This document shows positions 8,096-15,874 of a stretch of DNA of 43,808 bases, piece by piece. Within the stretch, counting starts at the first letter, position 1, and every line of letters begins with the position of its first letter. Below the pieces are notes generated by a model. That model did not search any database, was not told the DNA's origin, and saw nothing but the letters and a program-made list of their open reading frames with translations. Source of the DNA: an uncultured Pelagibacteraceae bacterium (GTDB lineage: Bacteria; Pseudomonadota; Alphaproteobacteria; Pelagibacterales; Pelagibacteraceae). The position numbers and the translations under genes were made by a program. Location: the NCBI GenBank assembly GCA_902580335.1, contig CACHKE010000010.1, positions 1 through 43,808 of the forward strand, written 5' to 3'.

Positions 8096-9061
8096 ATGAA
8101 ATATAAAATTGATAATTTACAGTATTGTAATTGGACAAGAGAAGTTTTTGAAATTAATAGACAAGCTGAGCTAGATGCTGTTCATGTAACAATTGTTTAT
8201 CACGAGGATTATAATGAATTTTTAAATGAAATTAAAAAGTGGCAAAAACTTTTTGAAAAAAATTCAGATTTAATTTTTCAAGGCACAAATTTCAAAGATA
8301 TTGAAAAAGCTAAATTAGAAAAAAAAACTGCAATTTTTTTTGGTTTCCAAAACTGCTCACCAATTGAGGATGACATATACTTAGTAGAAAAAGTACATAA
8401 ACTTGGATGTCGTTTTATGCAATTAACTTATAATAACCAATCTCTTCTAGCAACTGGCTGTTATGAAAAAATTGATAGTGGAGTAACTAATTTTGGACGT
8501 GAAGTCATTAAAGAAATGAACAGAGTTGGAATAGTTATAGATATGTCCCATTCTGCTGAAAAAAGTACATTAGACGCAATTGAAATAAGTGAGAAACCAA
8601 TTGCAATCACACATGCTAACCCAAGCTTTTGGCATGCTGCTAAAAGAAATAAATCTAACGAGCTATTAAAAGTTTTAAGTGATAGTGGAGGAATTTTGGG
8701 TTTTTCTTTATATCCTCACCATTTAAAGAATAATACTAATTGTACTTTAGATAGCTTTTGTGAAATGATTGCTAGAACGTCAGATATAATGAATATCAAA
8801 AATATTGGTATTGGATCTGACTTATGTTTGAATCAGCCTGATGAAATTGTAGAGTGGATGAGGAACGGTACCTGGTCTAAAAATAAAAATTATGGAGAAG
8901 GTTCTAAGAACAAACCTGGCTTTCCTAAACAACCAGTTTGGTTTGAGGATGCTAGAGGTTTTTTTAATATAGAGAAGGGATTAAGAAAAGTTGGATTTTC
9001 TGAGGAAGAAACTAATGGGATATTAGGTAACAATTGGTATAATTTTTATAGAAATATTTAG
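8096..9061 (+). CDS. Divergent membrane-dipeptidase (peptidase M19)-like protein
   Basis: Amidohydrolase-fold protein of the M19 dipeptidase family, 321 aa from the ATG at 8096. The frame also has an in-frame TTG at 8069, which I do not prefer. C-terminal signatures are conserved: IVIDMSHSAEKSTLDA followed by IAITHANPSFW (equivalents of the two active-site histidines) and NIGIGSDLCLN (the conserved aspartate). The N-terminal HxD pair that binds metal in classical M19 enzymes is absent: the matching stretch reads DNLQYCNW. The bridging glutamate appears replaced by glutamine in FFGFQNCSPIED. It could therefore bind one metal, hydrolyse a non-peptide substrate, or be non-catalytic. It is first in a tight cluster with three genes of unknown function. 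Confidence 0.82.
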   Translation: MKYKIDNLQYCNWTREVFEINRQAELDAVHVTIVYHEDYNEFLNEIKKWQKLFEKNSDLIFQGTNFKDIEKAKLEKKTAIFFGFQNCSPIEDDIYLVEKVHKLGCRFMQLTYNNQSLLATGCYEKIDSGVTNFGREVIKEMNRVGIVIDMSHSAEKSTLDAIEISEKPIAITHANPSFWHAAKRNKSNELLKVLSDSGGILGFSLYPHHLKNNTNCTLDSFCEMIARTSDIMNIKNIGIGSDLCLNQPDEIVEWMRNGTWSKNKNYGEGSKNKPGFPKQPVWFEDARGFFNIEKGLRKVGFSEEETNGILGNNWYNFYRNI

Positions 9062-9064
9062 AGT

Positions 9065-10717
9065 ATGAAAGTCGAATTAAGAGATCCAAACAAAATAATG
9101 AAATTGTCTAGACTAGGGTCTTTTCATCAATCTAAATTATCATTTCTAAGAAGTTTTTTAGATGAATTTAAAGATTGGGAATACAACAGAGATTTATTCA
9201 ACTTAGATCCTGGTGGATATGGCGTAGCGATATATTCTTTCAAAAAAGATAAAAGAGTTTACTCATTAGTTTGTTTTGCTAACAAGATAGATGATAATGA
9301 TAGATCAGATAGAGTTATTGCAACAAAATGGGACGCTGCTTTTACTTTGCATGATGGGGTTCCCTCAACAAAAGATATTGAAAGATTGAAGAATGAAGTT
9401 CCAAGACAAGAGGTTGGTAGACTTTCATATAAAGAGCTAACTTTATCTCGGGCAAATAAATCGGTCAGAGTTTTTAATCACGTAGTTGAAAAGTTAAGCG
9501 AAGGTAATCAGCCAGATTTAAATTTATTAGAAAAAGTTGGGTACTTATATAGAACTACTGCTGTTTATGGCTCTGGTAAGTTTGGTTTAGCAGATAGATT
9601 TAGAATTAAAAATAGGGCAGAGATTAATGGACCATTTAGATTAGAGATGATGTTGGTCTATTTAGTAAGGCAATTCACTTTTGATCAAGTTAATCATGTA
9701 GCGAAGCATAAAAATCCAAAGAAAGCTGTTAATTTACACACAAAAATTTGTAGAAACCTTGGCATTGGAAATTCAACTGGATTAGGAATGGCACCTTTTA
9801 TTGTAAATCATCCTACCTTGTTAAATAATTGGATCTTATCAAGAGAAATCGCATTAAAAGAAATTAGAGAAATTAAAAATGTAAATTTAAAAGATTCAGA
9901 TTTATTCAAAAAATGTGTCAAAGGTTCCTTAAAAAATATTACAAGCTGGAATTCTGAAAGTGAATTTCAAATAAAAAAAATAAATTCACTACTTATTAAT
10001 GTAAAAAAATTTTTAGAATTTATCGAAAATCAATTAGATTTTACAACTCCATATCCTTTCAATCAAATATATTTATGGTTAGAGAAAGAAACTTGTGAAG
10101 AAACTATTGAGTATATCGTGTCTATGATGATGGAACCTTTTGATAAAATTGTTCAGCCATTAATAAAAAAAATGAGCTCAGATGAGGAAAAGTATTTTAG
10201 AATTCCCACAGAACGAACAGTTTTAGATCTTAAAAATATTTTAAAGCAAAGATATCCAGATATTCTTAAGATTGATTTCAAAGATAAATCAAATTTAAGA
10301 AATTTTTGGTTTATTTCTAAAAATAAGGAAGAGCCTAGGTATGCAGATCGTTTTGAGGAAGGAGGTGCAGAATTAGAACAACCCCTCGCAATTGCTAGAG
10401 ATATTAAAAAACTTAATGATCAGTTAATTTCATGTAAAGATGATTTAACTATTGATAGATTTTTAATGAATAATGCAGATTTAAGACATGTTGTAAGACG
10501 CGCATTTATCGTTGAAAAATTTCCATATGCTGAAATTCAAGATAATACAATTAATGAAAACGTTGTCCCGATCGATATGCTACGATTAAAGTTATCTTTT
10601 TTTGGTGCACTAAAATTTGATCCCAGATCAGACAAATGGTTAAGAATTTGCATGTTTCAAGGAGCACCACTTCCGCATGAATTAAAAGATTATAATCAGC
10701 ATTGGCTCTATCGTTGA
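9065..10717 (+). CDS. Conserved-looking hypothetical protein, 550 aa
   Basis: I cannot assign a family. It starts 3 nt after the M19-like stop. It is large, soluble and charged, with no signal peptide or membrane helix. Distinctive segments likely to be conserved are LDPGGYGVAIYSF near residue 48, KWDAAFTLHDGVPST near residue 88, the Arg-rich FGLADRFRIKNRAEINGPFR region near residue 178, GIGNSTGLGMAPFIVNHPT near residue 235 and a C-terminal block (NNADLRHVVRRAFIVEKFPY, then CMFQGAPLPHEL). The Gly/Thr-rich and Arg-rich motifs suggest binding of an anionic ligand, but this is only inference. Position between the M19-like gene and the DUF3726 gene suggests a shared pathway or complex. Confidence 0.85.
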   Translation: MKVELRDPNKIMKLSRLGSFHQSKLSFLRSFLDEFKDWEYNRDLFNLDPGGYGVAIYSFKKDKRVYSLVCFANKIDDNDRSDRVIATKWDAAFTLHDGVPSTKDIERLKNEVPRQEVGRLSYKELTLSRANKSVRVFNHVVEKLSEGNQPDLNLLEKVGYLYRTTAVYGSGKFGLADRFRIKNRAEINGPFRLEMMLVYLVRQFTFDQVNHVAKHKNPKKAVNLHTKICRNLGIGNSTGLGMAPFIVNHPTLLNNWILSREIALKEIREIKNVNLKDSDLFKKCVKGSLKNITSWNSESEFQIKKINSLLINVKKFLEFIENQLDFTTPYPFNQIYLWLEKETCEETIEYIVSMMMEPFDKIVQPLIKKMSSDEEKYFRIPTERTVLDLKNILKQRYPDILKIDFKDKSNLRNFWFISKNKEEPRYADRFEEGGAELEQPLAIARDIKKLNDQLISCKDDLTIDRFLMNNADLRHVVRRAFIVEKFPYAEIQDNTINENVVPIDMLRLKLSFFGALKFDPRSDKWLRICMFQGAPLPHELKDYNQHWLYR

Positions 10718-10726
10718 TTAAATTTT

Positions 10727-11338
10727 ATGAAATCTTTGAGTGAAATTGAAACAACCTCTAAACGCGCAAGTAGAGCATTAGGTTATTCTTGGGGAATAAG
10801 TGAAGAGGTTGGAAAAAGTGTGAGATTACTAGAGATGTTTAATTTTGAAGGAATTAAAAATTTAAATGAATATTTAAAAGAAAAAAAAGACAAAAAATTT
10901 GAGAGCCTTCATCTAATTAACGAAAACAATAAATGTTCTGAATCCTCTTACTGCCCAATTATTTTAGGCGTAAGTTTTTTAGATCAAATTAAAAAGATTG
11001 AGAGATTAAAGACTATTAATTTTTCTAAAATTTCATACCCATTATTATTTTTATCATTTCTTAGTAGAAGCTCTGAGGTTATTGGAAAAAGAATATTTTT
11101 TAAATTTGAAAAAAGTGAATTTCTATTAAATATTAATGTTAATATTTCAACAAATCTATTGAACAAAAATTGTCCAAATATCGCAACTAATGCAGAGGTA
11201 AAAATTTTAGAAAATTATGATAACTTTACTGAGCAAGATTGGAAAAGTTTATACCAATTATCAGAAAAAACATTTGTTGAGGAGACGGATAGTTTAAAAA
11301 AAGGTGCAGCAGGAGCAGGTTTAACCGATAATGACTGA
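10727..11338 (+). CDS. DUF3726-family protein
   Basis: 203-aa protein whose N-terminus (SLSEIETTSKRASRALGYSWGISEEVGKSVRLLE) I recognise as the DUF3726 pattern: an amphipathic helix with alanine-rich and G-x-SWG-x-xEE segments. The function of the family is not known. The C-terminus is charged and ends in a small-residue tail, GAAGAGLTDND. There are no membrane helices. It starts 9 nt after the 550-aa gene and its stop overlaps the next small gene by 8 nt, which indicates coupled expression of the whole set. Confidence 0.75.
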   Translation: MKSLSEIETTSKRASRALGYSWGISEEVGKSVRLLEMFNFEGIKNLNEYLKEKKDKKFESLHLINENNKCSESSYCPIILGVSFLDQIKKIERLKTINFSKISYPLLFLSFLSRSSEVIGKRIFFKFEKSEFLLNINVNISTNLLNKNCPNIATNAEVKILENYDNFTEQDWKSLYQLSEKTFVEETDSLKKGAAGAGLTDND

Positions 11339-11501
11339 AGATGATTATATAGAAAAGCAGCATAACACAAACACTGATGAGTTAAATGATATCTGTGATG
11401 AATGTAAAAAAACTGATGAGAGTGTTACCCAAAATTTAATTCTGACTGGATTTAAAATTTGTAAATCATGTAGAGTTTCAAAAATAATCTTTCCAATTTA
11501 G
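11331..11501 (+). CDS. Small two-CxxC putative zinc-binding protein, 56 aa
   Basis: The ATG lies inside the 3' end of the DUF3726 gene (overlap ATGACTGA, 8 nt), and the frame runs 56 codons to TAG at 11499-11501. The protein has an acidic N-terminus and then two CxxC knuckles, CDEC (residues 22-25) and CKSC (residues 44-47), 18 residues apart. This spacing fits a small zinc ribbon or rubredoxin-like metal site. Coupling to the DUF3726 gene supports it being real. It overlaps the convergent Yip1-like gene by 4 nt. Confidence 0.72.
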   Translation: MTEDDYIEKQHNTNTDELNDICDECKKTDESVTQNLILTGFKICKSCRVSKIIFPI

Positions 11502-12040
11502 ATACTATTTATTGGTAATGCATTCATTCTACTCATAACGAATGATATCGACAGGAATGCAATAATTAAAAAAGACAAAAATACAATCCCAAATGATTTA
11601 AAATTTGATTTTAAATTCAATATTTGTTTAGTTGATATGATTAAACCAGCAAAAATCCAAAATTGGGTAAGAAAAATTATAGGTATCATCAATTCAGGAG
11701 TTAATGCAAAAAATCTTAACAAACCTGGTGCATGAGCAAAACCAACTGCTACTATAACTTTTTTGAAAGTGACTTTAGTTTGTTTGTCTGGAAACAGCTT
11801 GACTCCTATTACATATATGAAAATAGCCCAAATAAACCAAGTTAGAATTGCAGTAAGTCCCGACATGCCAACAGCTGTTTTTACCACAGTGTTTGCAGCT
11901 ACTGCTCCTGCGACACCGTCTAATATCATAATTAGGCCGGCAAAATATATCGCAGCTTCACCAAAATTTTTATTATCACTATAAAGTGTTTTATCTAATT
12001 TTATAGATTTAAAAATTATATTTAAAAATTCAGCAAACAT
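11498..12040 (-). CDS. Yip1-domain integral membrane protein
   Basis: 180-aa membrane protein with about five hydrophobic segments, matching the Yip1/DUF1282 layout: a short N-terminal soluble part, two helices (AAIYFAGLIMILDGVAGAVA and the LTAILTWFIWAIFIYVIGV region), a polar loop, then VGFAHAPGLLRFFAL and two further helices. The AHAPGLLR motif after the second helix pair is characteristic of the family. The role is unknown in bacteria. Its start immediately follows the stop of the mini membrane ORF (12041-12145). Confidence 0.75.
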   Translation of the reverse strand: MFAEFLNIIFKSIKLDKTLYSDNKNFGEAAIYFAGLIMILDGVAGAVAANTVVKTAVGMSGLTAILTWFIWAIFIYVIGVKLFPDKQTKVTFKKVIVAVGFAHAPGLLRFFALTPELMIPIIFLTQFWIFAGLIISTKQILNLKSNFKSFGIVFLSFLIIAFLSISFVMSRMNALPINSI

Positions 12041-12145
12041 TTATTTTTTTTTATTTTTTTGTTCTTTGTAAGATACAATTAACGGAAATAGTAATAATGC
12101 AATAGCGATGATAATGCAAACTGCAATAATGAAACTCTTTGTCAT
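12041..12145 (-). CDS. Small single-helix membrane protein, 34 aa
   Basis: Short ORF with one predicted transmembrane helix (IIAVCIIIAIALLLFPLIV, residues 6-24) and a lysine-rich tail (YKEQKNKKK), i.e. an N-out/C-in type II-like topology by the positive-inside rule. The stop codon directly abuts the ATG of the Yip1-like membrane protein, which argues for a translated, coupled pair. No family can be named. Confidence 0.55.
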   Translation of the reverse strand: MTKSFIIAVCIIIAIALLLFPLIVSYKEQKNKKK

Positions 12146-12157
12146 TTATAATTTAAA

Positions 12158-12175
12158 GGGGAGCGCAAACTCCCC
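12158..12175 (-). terminator. GC-rich hairpin after the DmdA-like gene
   Basis: The inverted repeat GGGGAG/CTCCCC with a 6-nt loop lies 12 nt past the DmdA-like stop on the minus strand and is followed on that strand by TTTAAATTAT. It is very G+C-rich for this sequence. It is a good candidate for an intrinsic or partial terminator separating the demethylase operon from the two membrane-protein genes downstream. Confidence 0.65.
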
Positions 12176-12186
12176 AAAAAAAATAA

Positions 12187-13545
12187 TTAACCTGATACAA
12201 CTTCTCTTGTGTTAGCGTTGTAAGACTCCTTAAATGGAATATCAACTATGACAGCATCAACAGGTGTTCCTGGTTTATCTGAATATTTCTCTGGTAAATG
12301 AACTTTAAATTTCTTTCCAACTTTTCCTTTTGGAAATCCATTGGCATTTAAAGTTCCATCAAATGGAACATATCCCATAGCAATATTAGTTTTCTTTTCA
12401 GGATGCCACCACGGTGATGTTACAAAACCAACTGGATCACCACCATCTGCATTAGATATCAACCAAAAATCTGGCGCATAATCATCAATTGGTTTTCCTC
12501 CTAACTCAAGACCTACTAATTGTAGCTTATATGGTTTTTTTCCTGCTTTGATTTCAGTCTTCATTTTTTCAAGAGCTTTTTTTCCAACGTAATCAGAAGT
12601 TTTTTTCCATTCACCTTTACCTGATAAAGAAACTTGATAACCTAAATTACATTGAAAAGGATTGTGTTGTTGATCCATATCCTGACCCCAAGAAAGAATC
12701 CCAGCTTGAATTCTTCTATGGTGAGCGGGAGCAATTACCATTAGTTGATGTTTTTTTCCAGCTTCAAGAACAGCATTCCACATCTCATCGGCATATAAAG
12801 TTGCATTCCTTAAATATATTTCATATCCAGCTTCACCTGAAAAACCTGATTGAGAAATAACACAACTTCTTCCGGCAACCTTAACTTCAGCTAAACCATA
12901 GAAAGGCATATTTTCTAAATCAACCTGATCACCTAACAAATCTTTCATAAGTGCTTTTGATTTAGGCCCTTGAATTTGAACAGGACATGCATCTATTTCT
13001 TCGATAGTGCAATTAAATTTACCGTCTGCATTAACACCTTGTAAATACATTCCAATGTCCGAGTCTGATAAAGAAAACCAAAATTCATCTTTTGCAATTC
13101 TTAAAAGTATTGGATCATTTAAAACTCCTCCGTAAGCGTTACATAAAATTACATATCTTGCTCGCATCGGAGAGATTTTTGTTGCATCTCGAGTTATCAC
13201 GTAATCAACAAATTTTTCTGCATCAGGACCCTTTATTTGGATCTGTCTTTCAACAGCAACATTCCACATAGTTACATGATTTACAATTGCATCATACTCA
13301 ACCATTGCACCACCATCTTCAGGTTTCACATATCCCCTAGGATGATAAATTCGATTATAAACAGTTGCTCTCCAACAACCTGCTTGCATTGATAAATGCC
13401 AATATGGTGATTTTCTTACTCTTGTTGAAATTAACATTTCAACTTTTGTAGGCCCGCTTTGTCTTAAATTGTATGGTACTTTTCTATCTGACTGATCAAC
13501 AGAAGTAGCATGCTTTAGTTTAGTATAGTCAAATTCTTTAGACAT
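12187..13545 (-). CDS. DmdA/GcvT-like tetrahydrofolate-dependent demethylase
   Basis: 452-aa member of the GcvT aminomethyltransferase superfamily, nearest by motif to dimethylsulfoniopropionate demethylase DmdA. Shared patterns are MLISTRVRKSPYW near residue 38, MWNVAVERQIQIKG near 93, LNDPILLRI, FWFSLSDSD near 148 and the folate-domain motif QSGFSGEAGYEIYL near 233. It is longer than the DmdA form I know (about 370 aa), with an N-terminal extension and extra C-terminal sequence, so it may act on another methylated compound. Two ATGs exist (13551, 13545); I choose 13545 because AAGGAG sits at proper distance from it, whereas it is only 1 nt from the first. It overlaps the MTHFR-like stop by 8 nt, linking demethylation to folate C1 metabolism. 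Confidence 0.82.
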   Translation of the reverse strand: MSKEFDYTKLKHATSVDQSDRKVPYNLRQSGPTKVEMLISTRVRKSPYWHLSMQAGCWRATVYNRIYHPRGYVKPEDGGAMVEYDAIVNHVTMWNVAVERQIQIKGPDAEKFVDYVITRDATKISPMRARYVILCNAYGGVLNDPILLRIAKDEFWFSLSDSDIGMYLQGVNADGKFNCTIEEIDACPVQIQGPKSKALMKDLLGDQVDLENMPFYGLAEVKVAGRSCVISQSGFSGEAGYEIYLRNATLYADEMWNAVLEAGKKHQLMVIAPAHHRRIQAGILSWGQDMDQQHNPFQCNLGYQVSLSGKGEWKKTSDYVGKKALEKMKTEIKAGKKPYKLQLVGLELGGKPIDDYAPDFWLISNADGGDPVGFVTSPWWHPEKKTNIAMGYVPFDGTLNANGFPKGKVGKKFKVHLPEKYSDKPGTPVDAVIVDIPFKESYNANTREVVSG

Positions 13546-14266
13546 AACCATTCTCCTTCAACCACTTGTTTGTTTCCTTCAAGCCGCCGAATGTATAAAT
13601 GTGGAAGAAATCAGTATGCGATTTAACTTTCCCAATTAAATCATTAGGGTCTTTAGGTTTTAATAAATCTAACGCCTTAGTAAAATTAGATTTAAGAAAA
13701 TTTATGGAATTTTTTGCTCCAACAATATTAGCAAACTTAATTAAACTTGATATTTTTAGAGGCCCAGTAATTCCCACATGCACTGGTACGCTTTGTTTAG
13801 AGACAAAATCTATAATAGGCTGTGGATCTAATAACCACTGTGTTACTATATAATCAGCATAAGGCTTTTTATCTATCATAGCTTTTTCTAAATCTGACTC
13901 GGATATATCAGGACTCCCCTCTGGGTGTCCAGCAATTCCTATTGTCATCTTCTCAAAATAACCAGTCTCTAAAAGTTGAAACGAGCTATCAAATTTTCCC
14001 ATTGGTTCTCTCCCGCCACCAATTACTAAAACTTGTTTAACCCCACCATCTTTACACCTAGAAACATAATCTTTTAGTTGTTTTTCATCCAGCATTGACC
14101 TTGCAGGAAAATGAGGAACAGGATTAAAACCTTTTTTAACTAACTCAACTGCCTGTTGAGCTGTTTCTCTATAGTCACCCCCTGGAAGCATTGTGATATA
14201 AACATCTTTTACTTGAGGTACTGTATTAAGATCTGTCTGGGGGCCTATTTCAAGAGAAAATTTCAT
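13538..14266 (-). CDS. Methylenetetrahydrofolate reductase-like (MetF superfamily) protein
   Basis: TIM-barrel protein of 242 aa related to MetF. Visible signatures are the N-terminal FSLEIGPQTD segment (an acidic residue in place of the usual FEFFPPKT), the barrel strands around NPVPHFPARSM near residue 48 and VKQVLVIGGGREP near residue 78, the GIAGHPEGSPD loop near residue 110, and YIVTQWLLDPQPIIDF followed by VPVHVGITGPL. It is shorter than classical MetF (about 290 aa), and several SAR11-type genomes carry this short kind beside folate-dependent demethylases. It probably interconverts 5-methyl- and 5,10-methylene-THF in concert with the DmdA-like protein; direction and cofactor are inferred. 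Confidence 0.82.
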   Translation of the reverse strand: MKFSLEIGPQTDLNTVPQVKDVYITMLPGGDYRETAQQAVELVKKGFNPVPHFPARSMLDEKQLKDYVSRCKDGGVKQVLVIGGGREPMGKFDSSFQLLETGYFEKMTIGIAGHPEGSPDISESDLEKAMIDKKPYADYIVTQWLLDPQPIIDFVSKQSVPVHVGITGPLKISSLIKFANIVGAKNSINFLKSNFTKALDLLKPKDPNDLIGKVKSHTDFFHIYTFGGLKETNKWLKENGYV

Positions 14267-14312
14267 TATAAGATCTTTATCTTTTTTGAAAAAGGTGTCA
14301 ATTTAATATCAA

Positions 14313-14720
14313 ATGAAAATAATTTTAATAATGGGACTACCTGGATCGGGAAAAACTACGTTAGCAAACGAACTTGGTCCAATGTTAAACGCTAAAAGAT
14401 TGAACGCAGATGAAGTTAGAAAAGAGGCGAATGATTGGGATTTTTCTGAAGAAGGAAGAAAAAGACAAGCAAAAAGAATGGCTGACTTTGCAGTAAAATT
14501 GAAAAATGATGGAAATTATGTTGTAGCAGATTTTATTTGTCCCACTCCTGAGGCAAGAAGTTTATTTCCAGCAGATTTTATTATTTGGGTGGATACAATT
14601 AAGGAAGGTAGGTTTGATGATACAAATAAAATGTTTGTAAAACCTGATAAGTATGACTTTCATGTAACAACTCAAGATGCTAAAAATTGGGCTCCAAAGA
14701 TATATGAGAAATTAAAATAA
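14313..14720 (+). CDS. Adenylylsulfate-kinase-like P-loop kinase
   Basis: 135-aa P-loop kinase with Walker A GLPGSGKTT at residues 8-16, a LNADEVR motif like the APS-kinase LDGDNxR, and VVADFICPTPEARSLF near residue 70, the typical APS-kinase lid region. It is well short of CysC (about 200 aa), so it may be a minimal APS kinase or a kinase for another hydroxyl substrate. The start at the ATG gives MKIILIMGLPGSGK. Its stop overlaps the next start by one nucleotide (TAATG), so it forms a two-gene unit with an adenylyltransferase-fold protein. It is divergent from the MTHFR-like gene with 46 nt between starts. Confidence 0.78.
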   Translation: MKIILIMGLPGSGKTTLANELGPMLNAKRLNADEVRKEANDWDFSEEGRKRQAKRMADFAVKLKNDGNYVVADFICPTPEARSLFPADFIIWVDTIKEGRFDDTNKMFVKPDKYDFHVTTQDAKNWAPKIYEKLK

Positions 14721-15094
14721 TGACTTACAAGTGGGATAATAAAAAACCAACTGCTCAAATGCTTGGAAGATGGCAACCATTTCATGATGGTCACTATACT
14801 TTATTTAAAGAAATAATTAAGAAAACTGGACAAGTTTGTATACAAATCAGAGACGTACAAGGTGTGGATGATAATCCATTTGACTTTGAAACAGTAAAAA
14901 AAAATATTGAAGATAAACTTAATCCAGAATTCGAGGGACGTTTTAAAATTATGTTAGTTCCCAATATTACAAACATTTGTTATGGAAGAGGTGTTGGTTA
15001 CAAAATAGAAGAAATTGTTTTACCTGAAGAAATACAAAAAATTTCAGCCACTAAGATAAGAGCGAAGATGAGACAAGATGGTAAACTTAAATAG
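14720..15094 (+). CDS. Nucleotidyltransferase (cytidylyltransferase-like fold)
   Basis: 124-aa protein of the HxGH nucleotidyltransferase superfamily, which includes NMN adenylyltransferases and CTP:glycerol-3-phosphate cytidylyltransferases. The nucleotide-binding motif reads GRWQPFHDGHYTLF (residues 17-30) with GH in the right place, and the C-terminal ISATKIRAKMR near residue 108 matches the family's ISxTxIR motif. It transfers a nucleotide to a phosphorylated acceptor; the acceptor is unknown. Translational coupling to the P-loop kinase suggests the kinase makes the phosphorylated substrate that this enzyme activates. Confidence 0.78.
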   Translation: MTYKWDNKKPTAQMLGRWQPFHDGHYTLFKEIIKKTGQVCIQIRDVQGVDDNPFDFETVKKNIEDKLNPEFEGRFKIMLVPNITNICYGRGVGYKIEEIVLPEEIQKISATKIRAKMRQDGKLK

Positions 15095-15100
15095 TTTTTA

Positions 15101-15874
15101 ATGAATATCAAAATCATCAATCAGAATAAAGATATAGCGAGGGTTATAATTAATGAGCCAAAAACATACAACTCTTTATCTTATAAAAATTTAAAAGATT
15201 TAATTAATATTTTTAAAAAATTAGACAAAGATAAAAAAATTAAAGTTATTATTCTTGAGGGTGCTGGAAAAGGTTTTAGTGCAGGTCATAACTTAAAAGA
15301 AGTAAAAAACTTAAAGAAAAAAGAAAGATATAAAAAATTATTTAATCTTTGTTCAAAGCTAATGCTTCAAATAGTAGAGGGTAAAAAACCTGTTATTGCA
15401 AAAGTTCATGGTGCAGCTTATGCAGCTGGATGCCAATTAGTTGCTAGCTGTGATTTAGCTTACAGTACTAAAGATGCTCTTTTTGCAACACCAGGAGTAA
15501 ATATTGGATTGTTTTGTAGCACCCCTATGGTTGCAGTTAGTAGAAAGATTAACAGAAAACCTATGATGAAGATGCTTCTTACTGGTGAGCCAATTAAAGC
15601 AAATTACGCAAAGGAAATTGGTTTAATTAATGATTATTTTTCAAAAACAAAATTAAATAGTGAGACAATGAAAATTGCAAAAAAAATTGCATCAAAATCA
15701 AATTTAACAATCAAAATTGGAAAACAAGCTTTTTATAAGCAGTTAGAAATGCCTCTCAGAAAAGCTTACTCGTATACCAGTCAAATGATGACATACAATA
15801 TGATGGCTATGGATGCAAAAGAAGGTATTTCAGCTTTTTTAGAAAAAAGAAAACCAAAGTGGAGAAATAAGTGA
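15101..15874 (+). CDS. Enoyl-CoA hydratase/isomerase family protein
   Basis: Crotonase-fold protein of 257 aa, the family norm. The oxyanion-hole segments are GKGFSAGHNLKE (near residue 58) and VHGAAYAAGCQLVASCDLAY (near residue 100), followed by FATPGVNIGLFCSTPMVAVSR. The usual catalytic glutamate region (GIxPxxG..) is divergent here (INIGLF context), so it may be a hydratase or an isomerase. Acts on CoA thioesters in the cytoplasm. It lies 6 nt after the nucleotidyltransferase, and its stop overlaps the next gene's GTG start by 4 nt. Confidence 0.88.
   Translation: MNIKIINQNKDIARVIINEPKTYNSLSYKNLKDLINIFKKLDKDKKIKVIILEGAGKGFSAGHNLKEVKNLKKKERYKKLFNLCSKLMLQIVEGKKPVIAKVHGAAYAAGCQLVASCDLAYSTKDALFATPGVNIGLFCSTPMVAVSRKINRKPMMKMLLTGEPIKANYAKEIGLINDYFSKTKLNSETMKIAKKIASKSNLTIKIGKQAFYKQLEMPLRKAYSYTSQMMTYNMMAMDAKEGISAFLEKRKPKWRNK

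Noticed and set aside
12187..13545. Calling this gene canonical dmdA
   Set aside because: DmdA motifs are present but the protein is about 80 residues longer than the form I know; substrate specificity is open.
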